Notes under the pieces: model-generated | Database searches by the model: none | The model's input: the letters and a program-made list of their open reading frames with translations, nothing else | Told to the model about the DNA's origin: nothing | Assembly (NCBI GenBank): GCA_014529385.2 | Contig: CM043942.1 | Location: forward strand, 501,001-565,000 | DNA: 64,000 nucleotides | Source of the DNA: Adiantum capillus-veneris | Taxonomy: Eukaryota; Streptophyta; Polypodiopsida; Polypodiales; Pteridaceae | Reading direction: 5' to 3' | Part shown: one piece after another, positions 19,816 through 30,779 of the stretch | Numbering within the stretch: position 1 is the stretch's first letter | Layout: each line of letters starts with the position of its first letter | Translations under genes and position numbers: made by a program

Positions 19816-20640
19816 TTTTTAACAAACCTTCAATAAAAACCGGCAAACCCCAGTTTGTAATTCTTTCAAATTTTTGGAAGAAGGCCACTTCCAAATGGTA
19901 TCCACCTTGGATTGATCCATATGAAGCGCACCTGTAGAGATAACATGCCCTAGATAGTGGAATTCCTTCTTAAGAAAATCATATTTTGACTCTTTGGCAT
20001 ACAAGTGATTTTCTCGTAGCAATTCAAACACTTATTGTAGATGTTGGAAGTGATCTTCCTCAGAGGCACTTTAAACAAGAACATCATTGAGAAAGACGAT
20101 AACAAACTTTCCTAAATATGGTTTCAAAACACTATCCATTAGTGTCGTGAAAGTTGCAAGGGCATTTGTTAACCCAAAAGGCATAACCAAAAAATCACAA
20201 TGTCCAAATTTGTTTGGAAGGAAGTCTTATGAATATCAGCAAGGCGACTGCGTACTTAGTGATATCCCAACCGTAAATCGATCTCGTGAAAATACAAGAG
20301 TTAGTGAGTTTGTCAAATAGCTCATGCACTCGTGGCAATGGGTGTTTGTTCTTGATAGCAACCGCATTTAAACCACGGTAGTCTACGGACATGCGCATAC
20401 TACAATCCTTTTATTTCACCAATAGGATAGGAGAAGCCCATGGGGAAGAATTGGGTTGAATAAACCCTTTGTTGAGATAGTTAGCAAGTTGATGTTCTAT
20501 CATAACAGGCTCAGAATGACTCATTCTATAGGGTGGTTTGCTAGCAAGTTTGCTACCTGCAACTACATCCCTGCCATGCTGCTACTTAGAGCGTGTCGAT
20601 GGAAAACCTAGTGGAAGACCATTAGGAAAAATATCTTGAA
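19816..20640 (-). pseudogene. Gyp3 reverse transcriptase with FLND active site
   Basis: [77 protein letters not shown], then [12 protein letters not shown] where YLDD is expected, and LLRENHLYAKESKYDFLKKEFHYLGHVIS. The first Asp of the metal-binding pair is Asn (FLND), which should abolish polymerisation. Frames shift around 20190-20230. Confidence 0.88.
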
Positions 20641-20918
20641 ATTCTTTTAACAAACCTTGTGATTGACTATTAATATTTGCTTGTTGAGGAGAGAGAGAGG
20701 AGTAGTTATTGTTGGAAGAGAAGAAGAAGCATGTGGCATTGAGGAAAGTTCAAGATTTTCCACATTGAAGAGAAAATGATAGAGGGAATAACACAAGAAA
20801 ACCTCTTCTATTGCATTATCAGATGTAAGCTTCATAAGCTCTGCAGTACATATCAATGGTGAAGAAGGTACATTCTTCTCCCCTAACAGCAACACATGTG
20901 CGCCATGGAAATCAAACA

Positions 20919-21086
20919 TCAAACTATTGTGCTCGTACCTACACTTTGAGATGGTCCTAGGCTATGTAACCATGCTCTACCAAGTACCACATTTGTCATA
21001 TCCATGTTGATAACTTGGAAATCCAAAGAGGTAGAAAATCCTTGAATTTCTAAGGGTATAGCTCTCAGTTGAGTATCCCGTACATC
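20919..21086 (-). pseudogene. Gyp3 protease second half
   Basis: RDTQLRAIPLEIQGFSTSLDFQVINMDMTNVVLGRAWLHSLGPS is the C-terminal half of a gypsy retropepsin (F.V..M...D.VLG..WL..LGP). Joined to 26085 across Cop2 (counting one target duplication) it reads NGYDSMV-RDTQL in one frame. Confidence 0.85.
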
Positions 21087-21313
21087 TATTGGAATTAGGG
21101 TTGCAGAGAGACACACACAGCTTGGAGAAGATGAAGGAAGCTCAAGGCACACAATAGAGAGTGTGTTACCTAGTGTGTAATGGAAAGATAGATAGCCCTA
21201 GAGTGATGGGCGTATATACAATGCTCGGGGGAAAAAACCTCCTAAAGAGGGAAAAAATGCCATGGAGGTCCGAGTGTGTTAACACACATCACTACCACAT
21301 GTATATGCTAACA
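21087..21313 (-). repeat. Cop2 3' LTR
   Basis: 227 bp. The left end reads TATTGGAATT where the partner has TGTTGGAATT, so the terminal TG is mutated; the right end is TGCTAACA. Followed on the right by the polypurine tract (minus GGGGGGATT). Confidence 0.92.
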
Positions 21314-22081
21314 AATCCCCCCTGGAGTGATGCGGTGAACGAGAGCTGGCACATGAGTAAAGGGAAGTAAGCCCAAAGATTTGCGAAAAGCTTCAAGCTT
21401 CTCACGAGACAATGCCTTTGTGAAAAGGTCTGCAAGGTTGTCATGTGTTGGCGCATAAGCCAAGCTTATCTCTCCTGCTGAGAGCCTCTCCCTGACATAG
21501 TGGTAATGCACCTCAATGTGCTTTGTGCAAACAAAAAAAACTGGGTTCCTCGCAACTGCCAATGCGCTCTGACTGTCAGTTTAGATAGTGTTGGCAGTGT
21601 CGTGTCCAACACCCAAATTAGCCATAAGGGGTCTGAGCCATACACACTCAACCGTAGCTGTGAATACTTCCCTGTACTCAGCCTCACAACTCGAAGTGGC
21701 CACAGTAGGTTTCTTCTTGCTCAATCATGATATACATCAACTGCCAAGCATGAAAAAAAAACCACATGTGGACACTTGCATGTCAAAACAACTAGCCCAA
21801 TCTGAGTCCGAAAAAGCATGTAAGTCTGGCAGTAATGATCCCCCCTTGGGATAAAAGAAGCCAAGATGTAAAGTGCCACTAAGGTAGTGGAAAATCCTCT
21901 TGACAGCCTGCCAATGCTTAGACCATGAGCTATGCATAAATTTGCTGACCTGTGAGACTGCAAACTGAATATTCGTCCTCATGTTGCATACATAAATGAG
22001 GCAGTCAACAGTAGTTTGATAAAGAGTGACATTAGCAGGATCGCCAGCATCATGTAGACTCAACTTCAAACCTGTTTCCAT
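21308..22081 (-). pseudogene. Cop2 RNase H and RT C-terminus
   Basis: TTVDCLIYVCNMRTNIQFAVSQVSKFMHSSWSKHWQAVKRIFHYLSGTLHLGFFY is the copia RT C-terminal block. HAFSDSDWASCFDMQVSTCGFFFMLG is the RNase H start (SDSDWA). AYAPTHDNLADLFTKALSREKLEAFRKSLGL is the C-terminal signature (T..N.AD..TK.L). Two frames, 21687-21466 and 21562-21308, show frameshifts in the middle (CEAEY region). Confidence 0.88.
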
Positions 22082-22183
22082 GGGAGTGGCAATACGTTTG
22101 CAATCCTCAAGTCCAAACTTACATAGCAGTGTCTCTATGTAACTTTTTTGACATAAGGAAATACCACCATCACACTGCTTAAA

Positions 22184-22624
22184 CTATATATCCAAGTAGT
22201 GATGCAACAGCCCCAAATATTTCATCTTGAAAGTAGCATTCAAATCAGCCTTAAATTCAGCAATATGTTTCTCATTTGGTCCAGTGATCAGCAAATCATC
22301 GACATAAAGAACCACAATGAGAAGTACATCACCCTCACGCTTTACATACAATGTGATTTCTATTGGACTGTTACGAAAGCCTCGTATGACCAAATGAGTG
22401 TCAGCTTTCTCATACCAAGCACAAGGAGATTGCTTCAACCCATAAAAATATTTCTTACATCTGCACACTTTGTCCTCTTGTCCTTTTATGACAAGACTGC
22501 AAGGATGCATTACATAAACTTCCTCAAATATGTCACCATTTAAGAAAGCAGTAACAACGTCTGATTGATGTACATCCCAACCAAAATGAGCTGCCAATGC
22601 ACATAGAAAATGCACAGTAGTCAT
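22184..22624 (-). pseudogene. Cop2 reverse transcriptase palm
   Basis: AAHFGWDVHQSDVVTAFLNGDIFEEVYVMHP, CRCKKYFYGLKQSPCAWYEKADTHL and the intact catalytic LIVVLYVDDLLITGPN, then FKADLNATFKMKYLGLLHHYLDI. 147 codons without a stop. The YVDD box and upstream Asp (QSDVVTAF) are kept; dead only because other parts are broken. Confidence 0.9.
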
Positions 22625-22656
22625 ACGACAAGTGGGAGCAAAAGTCTCTTCATAAT

Positions 22657-23560
22657 CTATGACTTTTGTTGTGCATAACCCTTTGCAACAAGTCGAGCCT
22701 TATGGTGATTGATCTCACCATCCGGCTTGCGTTTCAACTTGTAAACCCAGTTCATACCAATGGCCTTTTTTCCAGGAGGCAAATCACATAAAGTCCATGT
22801 GTCATTTTCTATAAGTGCATCATATTGTGAGTGCATGGTAGCCATCCAATTTTTTGAATTGTGTGCTTCATCAAAAGACATAGGCTCCTCAACATCATGT
22901 AAGCTAGACACAGCCAAAGCATAACAATATGATGCATAAGATGAATGGCGAGAGCTTAAACAAGTTTGACTAGACAAAGGTGCATCCAATTTACTGTCAT
23001 GCAAAGTGTGCACCAGCCATTTTGTCATACCTCTAGCCTGCTCATTTTCAGCCCTTTCCTCATCAAGTACATCATGTACATCTACATTAGTAATAGGCTG
23101 ATCTGTAACATTTTCAGAAACCCCCATAGGATGTAAATTTGCCTCATTGGAACTTACATTCGTATTTCCACCATTGAAAAGAGGCAACAAAGTGTCATAA
23201 ATGTCCTGTGAGCTTACATTACTGTCTCTAGTACATGACAACAAGGGCTGAACAGAATCTTCCACAAACACTACATCCTGTGAAACCAGAATACGTTTTG
23301 TTTGCGGATGCAACCTGTAACCTTTTCTTTTAGCACTATAACAAAAAAAAAACATTTGACAACCTTATCATCCCTATGTTTGTGGCACCAAAGTATATGC
23401 CAAATAGCCAAAAACAAGCATGTGCTCAATAGAAGGCTTTCTATCATGCCATGCTTCATATGGAGTAATAACTGGCCATAAATGCATTGAATTCATGAGA
23501 CATATACTCCCCCCCTCGATCGGAACGGAGGGTGCCCATAGTACATTTCGAGACATTTTC
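22657..23560 (-). pseudogene. Cop2 integrase C-terminus and RT N-terminus
   Basis: TPYEAWHDRKPSIEHMLVFGYLAYTLVPQT (23556-23374) is the copia post-integrase block. After a frameshift in an A-run (near 23341-23350), KGYRLHPQTKRILVSQDVVFVED continues, followed by an acidic linker and MSFDEAHNSKNWMATMHSQYDALIENDTWTL, GMNWVYKLKRKPDGEINHHKARLVAKGYAQQ. The 233-codon frame 23355-22657 is intact. Confidence 0.88.
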
Positions 23561-24070
23561 AGCCATAGCTAGAAGTTGTTTGAAGCACATAAAAAATTTG
23601 GACTTTGCTTTAAGCGGAAATACCATGCATGCCTAGAGTAATCATCAATGAAAGTCACGAAGTACAGGTAATTGCCCAAGGACAGAGTTTCCATGGGCCC
23701 ACAAACATCACTATGCACAAGCTACAAGCTGCATGTGGCCCTAACTGAACCATCCTTTGGAAACTTAGAACGCTGCATTTCACCCAGAATACAGCATTCA
23801 CAAACATTTGATAGGTGCTTTAAGAGGCGGCAAAGAAGAAACCATATCAGATTTTTGCGAACGCAGCAAACTGGCAAAATTCAGATGACCAAAACGTGCA
23901 TGCCAAAGTTTTGCATCTGAAATATCCCTTGAATCTACAACTGCATTTGCAAAACAAATTCCACACTTGTCATACAAAGTAATCTTATACAGCCCACGAT
24001 CCCAAAAGGCCAGATGCAACAATTTCATCACCAAAACTAAGATCATGAACTGTACATCTTTCATCCACAA
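23561..24070 (-). pseudogene. Cop2 integrase with deleted catalytic Glu region
   Basis: LWHARFGHLNFASLLRSQKSDMV and CECCILGEMQRSKFP form the HHCC domain. LVHSDVCGPMETLSLGNYLYFVTFIDDYSRHAW and LRSDRGGEYMSHEFNAFM supply the two Asp. The sequence then jumps from NAFMASYY to YEAWHDRKPS within a few codons, so roughly 50 residues, including the catalytic Glu (NGVAERKNRT block), are deleted. Confidence 0.85.
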
Positions 24071-24490
24071 ATTTGACTACAAGTCCAAGTCTAGCAAGTG
24101 CGGATATAGATAAAAGATTCTTCTTGATCCTAGGTACATAAAGTGCATCAACAAGTGTGAAGGAACTTCCATTAGCAACAGTAAGCACAATATTTCCATC
24201 TCCCTGAACCGGATAAGAGGCATTGTTGGCACAAGTGACTGAATTCCCATGAGGGTCAGACTCAAGAGAGGTGAACAATTCACGATGTCAGGTAATGTGC
24301 TTTGTAGTACCACTGTCGAAATACCACACATGTGAATCTGCAGCAACTGAAACACGATTAGGAATCGACACGCCCAAGCGAACTTGGGTTCGTGCGACCG
24401 CAACAAGCAAAAAAAATTCTTGTGATTCTTGTGGTTCTTTCCTTGAGTGATACATAACACTGCCAAAGCATGCATCATGGACAGCAGCAT
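23985..24490 (-). pseudogene. Cop2 aspartic protease region
   Basis: The minus strand reads HVWYFDSGTTKHIT (D-S-G-T active site; usual DSGASxHM), stop, HRELFTSLE, then GDGNIVLTVANGSSFTLVDALYVPRIKKNLLSISALARLGLVVKF. The last is the conserved copia protease tail (L.NVLYVP.I..NLLS...L...G). One frameshift and one stop. Confidence 0.85.
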
Positions 24491-24500
24491 TGTAAGTGCA

Positions 24501-25545
24501 CTATGCGCTAAAAGCCCATTCTACATAGACATCAGCATCACAGTCTCTTTTCACAGAAGACTCAATAATGGATGCATTTGTAATGGAACCAACATTTGTA
24601 GTGGAACCACCCTCTTTCTTCTTAGCCTCTTTGGCCTTCAACTTAGGACACTGCTTGATCAAGTGATCATTAGCTTTACAATAATGGCAACGCATCTTCT
24701 TTTTTCCCTTATCACCAGAATTGCCAAACGAAGTGCTGCTAGCAGAAGCATTAGGAACAAAAGTTTTGCCACTCGCAGTAGAACCATAAGAAGTGGCTGC
24801 ATTGTTGTTACCACCCTTTCTTTGAGAAGCAATAAAAGCCTATTCAACTGCATGTTGTCTAGTCCTGTTTTTTTTTGGAAAGTGACTCTTGCAACAACAA
24901 TGTGCATAATGCATCAAACTTGACAACTTCTAGATTTCTTTGGGTCATAAGTCTCCAAGTACTAGCAAAAGTTTGGTAAGAATCTAGTAAGGCATTAAGA
25001 ACAGTCTGCACAAGGGAACTGTCTGATATGACTTCACCTGCACAAATAAGTTGCTCATTGATATCCTTGACACTAGTAAGGAAATTGTCCATATTATCTT
25101 CCTCATGCATAATCTTTGACTCCAGCTCTTTACGGAGCAAAGCAATTTTAATCTCATTGCGACTTGCATAAAGACCATCCAAAATATCCCAAGCCTGTTT
25201 TGCAGATTTTGCTGAACGGATGTGAGGACCAATGGTGCGCTTCACAGACAATGCAATCAATGCATGAGTCTATGCATCCTTTACATCCCAACGAGCTTGT
25301 TCTGTCGTAGGCAAAACAACTCTAATAACAGCACTCCTTGGAGCAAGACCTGCAACATCCTCAACATTGCCTACATCCTCCAAACCAGGACATACATCAA
25401 TGCCCTGCACAATATTCTAGATGCCCTTTGACACAAGACGTGTTGCATCATATAAGATCACATAGGATAATTGTCCCCATGCAACTTGTCCTCAACAGCA
25501 AACATCTTGAAGACATCTGTGTTGTTTTCATCCATGGTAAATGCT
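24501..25545 (-). pseudogene. Cop2 gag
   Basis: Starts near 25540 (MDENNTDVFKMFAVEDKLHGDNYPMW). UBN2-type gag block ALIALSVKRTIGPHIRSAKSAKQAWDILDGLYASRNEIKIALLRKELESKIMHEEDNMDNFLTSVKDINEQL (134-codon open frame 25260-24859). The zinc knuckle CHYCKANDHLIKQCPKLKAKEAKKK (24695-24620) has all four CCHC ligands. A frameshift in an A-run near 24870 separates capsid and knuckle. Confidence 0.88.
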
Positions 25546-25838
25546 GCACCTGATGTGAAAACTACCTGAAAATAGGAGAAATAGAGTGGGAACAATACGT
25601 GCTATATAGCACAAACCGTAGAAGATTGTAAGGCACATGTTATGGAGAAATTGTCGCTAGCAGAGATTTTGCATAAAATGATGAAATTGCCTATGTAGAC
25701 CTGCTTGTAGTGGAAATGGAGGCCAAACCTGAATCAGAAATCTGAGCCGCGAACACTCGCCAAACCTCACTGTAGTTGGAGAAAGTGAGCAGGCATGTGC
25801 TGGAGCCGCTGGCAACTAAGCCTGGGAGGATGTAACCT

Positions 25839-25850
25839 GCTCTGATACCA
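25839..25850 (-). other. Cop2 primer-binding site
   Basis: The minus strand reads TGGTATCAGAGC, a perfect tRNA-Met primer site two bases inside the 5' LTR. Confidence 0.93.
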
Positions 25851-25852
25851 AT

Positions 25853-26079
25853 TGTTGGAATTAAGGTTGCAGAGAAATGCACACAACTTGAAGAAGAGAA
25901 AGGAAGCTCAAGGAACACAATAGAGAGTGTGTTACTTAGTGTGTAATGGAAAGATAGATAGCCCTAGAGTGATGGGCGTATATACAATGCTCGGGGGGAA
26001 AAACCTCCTAAAGAGGAAAAAAATGCCCCGGCGGTCCTAGTGTGTTCACACACATCACTACCACATGTATATGGTAACA
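25853..26079 (-). repeat. Cop2 5' LTR
   Basis: 227 bp, TGTTGGAATT...GGTAACA. It shares a central block (GATGGGCGTATATACAATGC) with its partner at 21087-21313. Confidence 0.92.
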
Positions 26080-26330
26080 ACCATGGAATCATAACCATTC
26101 ATGATCGCTACCTTATAACGATGGGTACTGGGAGTCTGGGGCAATTTGAGCCGTTTCACTAACCCATAGTTAATGAAATTATGAGTAGCACCATCATCCA
26201 CCAAGATGTGCACCTTGTACCCTTGAATAGATCCGTTCATACGCATTAGCTCATGTGGACCAAAGGTTTCTTGCCACATGGAAGCGGTTAGACAGCAGTC
26301 ATGCACCACCTCGGTGTGTGTTACCTCCAC
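26080..26330 (-). pseudogene. Gyp3 protease first half
   Basis: GSIQGYKVHILVDDGATHNFINYGLVKRLKLPQTP carries the retropepsin site as DDGATHNF (usual DSGATHNF). The frame runs YKVAIMNGYDSMV up to the Cop2 insertion at 26079. Confidence 0.87.
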
Positions 26331-26339
26331 CTTGAAGAA

Positions 26340-26588
26340 TCATGAGGAAGACCCAAGAGGTAGTAGCTGCACGATGTGTATTGCTTTATCCTTGGCTTGA
26401 GCAGTAGATTTCCCCTTGGGACAATCCTTTTTGCTATGGCCACTTCCTAAACATAGAAAACATAGCTTCTCATCCCCTCCCATAGCATCGTGAGTACCCC
26501 AAATGGGAGTATCCGGTCGCGAACCATCATGGAGACAATCGAGAGAATTTTGCTCGAAAACAAATTTGATATTTATATCTAAATCCAT
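26340..26588 (-). pseudogene. Gyp3 gag zinc knuckle segment
   Basis: GDEKLCFLCLGSGHSKKDCPKGKST has a complete CCHC knuckle (C-x2-C-x4-H-x4-C), the nucleocapsid RNA-binding motif, 83 codons open. It ends just before the protease frame. Confidence 0.8.
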
Positions 26589-27184
26589 GACGACAATGTG
26601 CAGTGCAAGAGAGGGAAGGAAGAATACCTAATCCTCCAAAAAATTGCGTTGTCACAAGGATTAGTCGTCGTCAAAAACATTATCCGTAGAACAATTTTGA
26701 GAAACCTAAATCCACATAGGGCGTACTTGGAATTGCCTTGGTGGAAGAAATCCCTCTCCGGATTGCGAGAAATTGTTGGTTAAATTAGGCATTGTTGCCT
26801 TTGCCAACAACTAATGTAGCGGTATTTGTATCTTTTGCACACTGAAGAAGCCTTAGAATATTTTGTAGGCTTTGTCGCTCCCCGTCTTGCTGAAAACCAC
26901 CGGTGGAATTTTCCCCGAATCCTTTATAGGTGGTATTTCTTGGATCAACAAAATTTGTAGGCTTCGTGTTGGAATTTGTAGATTTTGTAGGCTTGCTTGA
27001 AACCTTTGGTGGAACTTTTCCCTGAAGCTTGTGGGAGGCAAGCTTAGCTAGCAAGGAAGCGAGGTACCCTGCCATGAGAACCCTCTCTAGGTTTTTAAAA
27101 ATTGGTCCTAAGGCCAAGGGCCTTAGGGCTTCACATGTGAAATAAAAAGATCCAAGCCAGGCTATGGTGGGTAGCAACTGCCAC

Positions 27185-27186
<2 letters not shown>
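26589..27186 (-). pseudogene. Possible Gyp3 gag upstream part
   Basis: The minus strand has an open frame (27186-26785) reading KLASHKLQGKVPPKVSSKPTKSTNSNTKPTNFVDPRNTTYKGFGENSTGG, Lys/Thr/Pro rich, which fits a gag linker but has no diagnostic block. Its apparent Leu/Ser N-terminus is translated microsatellite and should be ignored. Confidence 0.4.

Positions 27187-27258
<72 letters not shown>
27187..27258. repeat. (GA)n microsatellite, about 72 bp
   Basis: Uninterrupted AG repeat. Unlike the (TC)n tracts at LINE tails, no LINE 3' end abuts it. Confidence 0.97.
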
Positions 27259-27259
<1 letters not shown>

Positions 27260-27512
27260 AAAGATTGTGATTCTCCCCGGCCCCTGCTACTGAGTTGGGT
27301 TGTCTTCAGCCGGTCCTTGCGACCTTGACAAGCTTGTTCCCACAGGGTTTGGCCCTGATCAGCTCGGTCTTCTCTTCTTGGCTAAGGGCATCTGCACATG
27401 GCCATTCTCATCTCACTTGGCAAGAATATGCTCCACAACTTGGGCTTGTGCATGCACATGCAAAAGAAACTTGCATGAGAGATCCAGGCCTCCTTTCCCA
27501 TATTTTTATCTC

Positions 27513-27524
27513 TAATACCAATGT
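27513..27524 (-). other. Gyp3 primer-binding site (diverged)
   Basis: The minus strand reads TTGGTATTAGAG, one change from the tRNA-Met site within TGGTATCAGAG. Directly to its right the plus strand begins TGTGAGCCCC, consistent with an LTR end in CA on the minus strand. Confidence 0.6.
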
Positions 27525-28440
27525 GAGCCCCTAGGAACTTCCATGATTTGTCCTCCGCCCAGCCCCCTTTATAGTCCTTGCCCTAGGACCCCAATCTCCG
27601 TTGGCCCACGGCCCTTGGCCTAGTCCTTGAACCCATATATTAACCTTTTGAGAAGAGAGCTCAAGCCTTTATAAAATGAACCTAATTCTTATTGCCTCTC
27701 AATGTAGGAGGCTATCCAAGCTAGCTCATGGGATGCTCAACTCTCATTGGTCCCCCTAGTAGTCTAGCCAATAGGATCAAGACCTGGTCATGGGAGTCTT
27801 AATTGCTATTGGTTTTCTTTGTGGGATATCCAATGAGGTTTAATCTTGTTATTTTGAATGCTTAATTCTCATTGGTCCTTCATGCTAACTACCTAGTAGG
27901 ACTCAGGCTTTCTTGAGGACAAGCAAGTTATATGCATTACTTGAAAGGAATGAGTTTTGAGGGAATGTGGGTTTTCTCTCTCCTCTCCTTACAACAAGGA
28001 CTTGCCCAATTCAAGTTTCATAGCCCACTTGGACACGTGAAACCTCAAGGAAACTTTAATGCACTATTTGGAATGGTTAAAATATCTAAAGTTGGCAAAA
28101 GACTTTCCTATTGATCCTAGGCCTAAATTCTTTAGAGGCTTAATGAAGCTTACCCTAAGGCCATTTAACTCTTCATTGGGTCCACATTGATCTTTGGTAG
28201 AACTTATCTCCTTTTGGTCTCCCACTGAGATAAGCCTAGTAGCACAATTAATACTCTGACTCTTCTTCCTTTTGTCTTCCCATTTTAAATGTCTAGTTTA
28301 ATATGAGAATATCATTTGGAAAAGTTAGATATTATATTTATGACATGCCATTGTCCATAGGTACAGAATCTATTTTTTGCATACTCCATGATTGACGTGA
28401 AAGGTCACTATCTCCCTCTCTCTACTTTAAAAAAATACTT
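27523..28440 (-). mobile_element. Candidate Gyp3 5' LTR
   Basis: Begins TGTGAGCCCCTAGG (plus). No coding motifs. Between 27735 and 27880 the motif TCTCATTGGTCC or its complement CCAAT recurs about five times, a CCAAT-box cluster on the minus strand. Minus TATA-like TTATAAAG near 27680. The right end is not defined; no second copy is present. Confidence 0.45.
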
Positions 28441-29079
28441 CGAAAAAAAATATTGGGGCACCAACTAGTAGCAAAGCGGGCCATAACAACGCCCACTAGG
28501 ACATCAAAACCAACAATAGCACCCCAAGGGACCGCCAACAACAACATGAGGGTACCCACACCATATATTCTTAGAAGATCTCTTCCTCTCTCCTCCTTGT
28601 TGAGAATGGAGCATGCATGCTTGGGTAGTTATACACCCACAATCTTGAAGAGTATGCACGAGTGTGGGTGGAGCATATGTGAGTGCATGTATTCTTTGTG
28701 TGGTGAGGAAGGAGATGATCTCTCTTGTTGGAGTCATAGTCACACGATAGACTCAGTCAAATGATAGATTAGCTCCTTATTCTTCAAAATAAGATGAATA
28801 ACGTTAGTGAGTTGAGGGGTAGTTAATTATTGGGTCCAACCACTATTAGGTAAAGGTATGCGTGCCTTTGCCACATCCGGCTGCCAACATTCTTTATACA
28901 TGCAAAGAATAAGGAGCTCTCACTCATGCTCACATTGTGCTCATACAATGTGTGTTGTATCTCCCCCTCCAACCTTGTGTGTGTGGCTATGGTGGTGCGT
29001 GTGTGTGAGTGTGTGCGTATTCCTCCTCGTCTTCCACTGTGCTTCCAACTCTTCTCCTTCATATAATATCATATCCAAA

Positions 29080-30583
29080 GCAGTAGGTTTAGTATGAGCT
29101 CACCATTGGAGTTTGGTTGAGGTGAGATCTCTTGGTTATAGAGTAGATTGGAGTGGAGAAGCATTAGACTAGATTTTTTTAGCTCACAATGTGTATAGGA
29201 TCCATTTGGGAGTTTGTGTGTACGAAGATTTGCAACAAACATTTCCAGCTTACTTTTGCAAATTTGTTTTGGTGTATCAAAAGGTTTTTGTTCAGGCCAA
29301 CTCTTGGGATTCTTGACAGATTTTTTGTGCTCTACAACTTTCCACCGGAAAGTTTTCTCAAATTTGTCATCGGTTTTTCTGTAGGCTGGTCTAACTGCCT
29401 GCAGGTTGTAGGTACATAGCTGCAGATTTTTATAGGTCTGTTTTGACCCGTAAAAACATCTCATTGTAAGCCCATTTTCACGTGCTCTACAACTTTACAG
29501 AAGAAAGTTTCTGCAAATTCTTCACCGTTTTGTATATATTTAGCTCAGACTAACTGTATACAAAATTGCAGGTTTTTTGTTTTCGCATAGTGTGCAAGTT
29601 TGATGCACTTTTGGAAGCACGGAAGGTGCTCGAAGTTGGATGCATAAATTCTGAGTTGAAGATGCAATTGTATCTGCTGTAGAGCTTATGGTTCAAGGGT
29701 TTTTTTTTGTAGATTTGGGCAAAGAATCACGGAAACATCTACACACCATTGAAGCGGTCTCTTGAGCCTGACGCGGTTTTAGCAGCACATAGGTGGAGCT
29801 TCTCTCACAGATTTTCACAGGATGCTTCGGTAGTGATTTTGTGCTTCTTTGCAAATGGATTTGCATATGGTTATGGTGCATGGTTGCTTGGGGGTTTCAC
29901 CGTGCAGTACCCCGCTATATAACGTGTGTTTGCGGGGTACTAAAAAGATCCCTCTTTTAATATGTCTAAATGAATAAAATGACCCTTTATTTTGGAATTT
30001 CTTTCCAAAATTGAATATAAAAGCCCCTTATTTCAATGGATCTCTGTTAGATTGCCTAAACATTTTGCATTTTAATATCCCTCCTTTTGAACTCACGTTA
30101 TACATTAACATGATTACATAGTGCACCCCCCTAGCATGGTTGATGCTCATTGTTCATACATTTTGGCAAGCACTTTCAAGTGCTAGTGAGCTCTCCTGAG
30201 AGCATTATTTTTGCATTGACCAAGTTTTGAATTGCAAATCTTTTGGCGCTAGTTTATGTGCACTCACTCCGAAGATATACGTTGAGTGTGGATTGACTAG
30301 AGTGCGCTTGCTCTTTGTATGACTTTGTGAGGTGATTCCGGACGACTATATTCCCGGATTTGGCCATTCGGGAATTTTGTGTTATCTCCATTTGCGGTTT
30401 ACTATTGGGTTTTTGCTCCAATTACAAGGGAGGCTCTACCAGAATTTTTCCAAATTTGTTTGCCTATTGTAGAGGCTTGTGAGCTTAACAATTTGCTCAC
30501 TTTGTTTTTTTGAGATAGTGGTTTCCTCTTGGGTGGGAGAGTTTTGTGATCTCAAGCATTGTTTTCCATAGTTTTCCATAGCC
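29080..30583 (+). other. Cop3 leader, non-coding
   Basis: No recognisable ORF. Twice the phrase CTCTACAACTTT is followed by AAAGTTT (29329 and 29488), hinting at a diverged internal repeat. A perfect 10-bp inverted repeat lies at 29906-29941 (separate entry). Confidence 0.4.
29906..29941. other. Perfect GC-rich hairpin
   Basis: AGTACCCCGC and GCGGGGTACT, 10 bp each, enclose a 16-base loop that contains TATATAA. It stands out in AT-rich surroundings. Terminator, packaging or regulatory RNA stem are possibilities; none is shown. Confidence 0.7.
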
Positions 30584-30772
30584 ATGAGAGACAATTTTCG
30601 TTCACGACAATTGACATGTTGGTATTGTGGCCACAATGGGCATATTAGGCACCGTTACTTCAGGCGTATGAGACAGCAGAAGAGGCAGATGCATGGTGCT
30701 AGTGTGACAGATGCTAGAGATGCATGTAACAGGCATGTCACTTTTGAGTCTATGCGTTTTCTCCTAGATTAG
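30584..30772 (+). pseudogene. Cop3 gag zinc knuckle remnant
   Basis: RQLTCWYCGHNGHIRHRYFRRMRQQ: a copia nucleocapsid CCHC motif in which the final Cys is Tyr (C-x2-C-x4-H-x4-Y). 63 codons from ATG to stop. Confidence 0.65.
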
Positions 30773-30779
30773 CATGCAG

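Larger units (their letters stand above)
21087..26079 (-). mobile_element. Cop2: complete-length Ty1/copia element (4993 bp)
   Basis: Two 227-bp direct LTRs (21087-21313 and 25853-26079), primer site at 25850-25839, polypurine tract at 21314-21322. On the minus strand gag, zinc knuckle, protease, integrase, RT and RNase H follow in copia order. It sits in the Gyp3 protease gene. Flanking pentamers ACATC (21082-21086) and ACCAT (26080-26084) are only partly alike, but removing the element with one pentamer restores the Gyp3 frame. The LTRs differ at about 20 of 227 sites by eye, so it is older than the TRIM-like element. Many stops. Confidence 0.93.
18901..28440 (-). mobile_element. Gyp3: Ty3/gypsy element carrying a nested copia
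   Basis: On the minus strand: candidate LTR (28440-27525), primer site (27524-27513), gag with zinc knuckle, protease split by Cop2 (26079-21087), RT, RNase H, and integrase zinc domain cut at 18901. It is a different lineage from Gyp1/Gyp2: it uses a tRNA-Met-like primer site, a DDGATHNF protease and a VDYRGLNAVAIKNKHPLPR RT. The integrase core and 3' LTR are missing. The catalytic RT box is mutated, so it is dead. Confidence 0.8.

Noticed and set aside
24447-24923. 158-codon plus-strand ORF, among the longer non-element frames
   Set aside because: It lies antisense to the Cop2 gag zinc knuckle and has no motif; a shadow frame.
26785-27261. 158-codon ORF starting with poly Leu-Ser
   Set aside because: Its N-terminus is the translated (TC)n microsatellite; only the last ~90 codons could be gag-derived.
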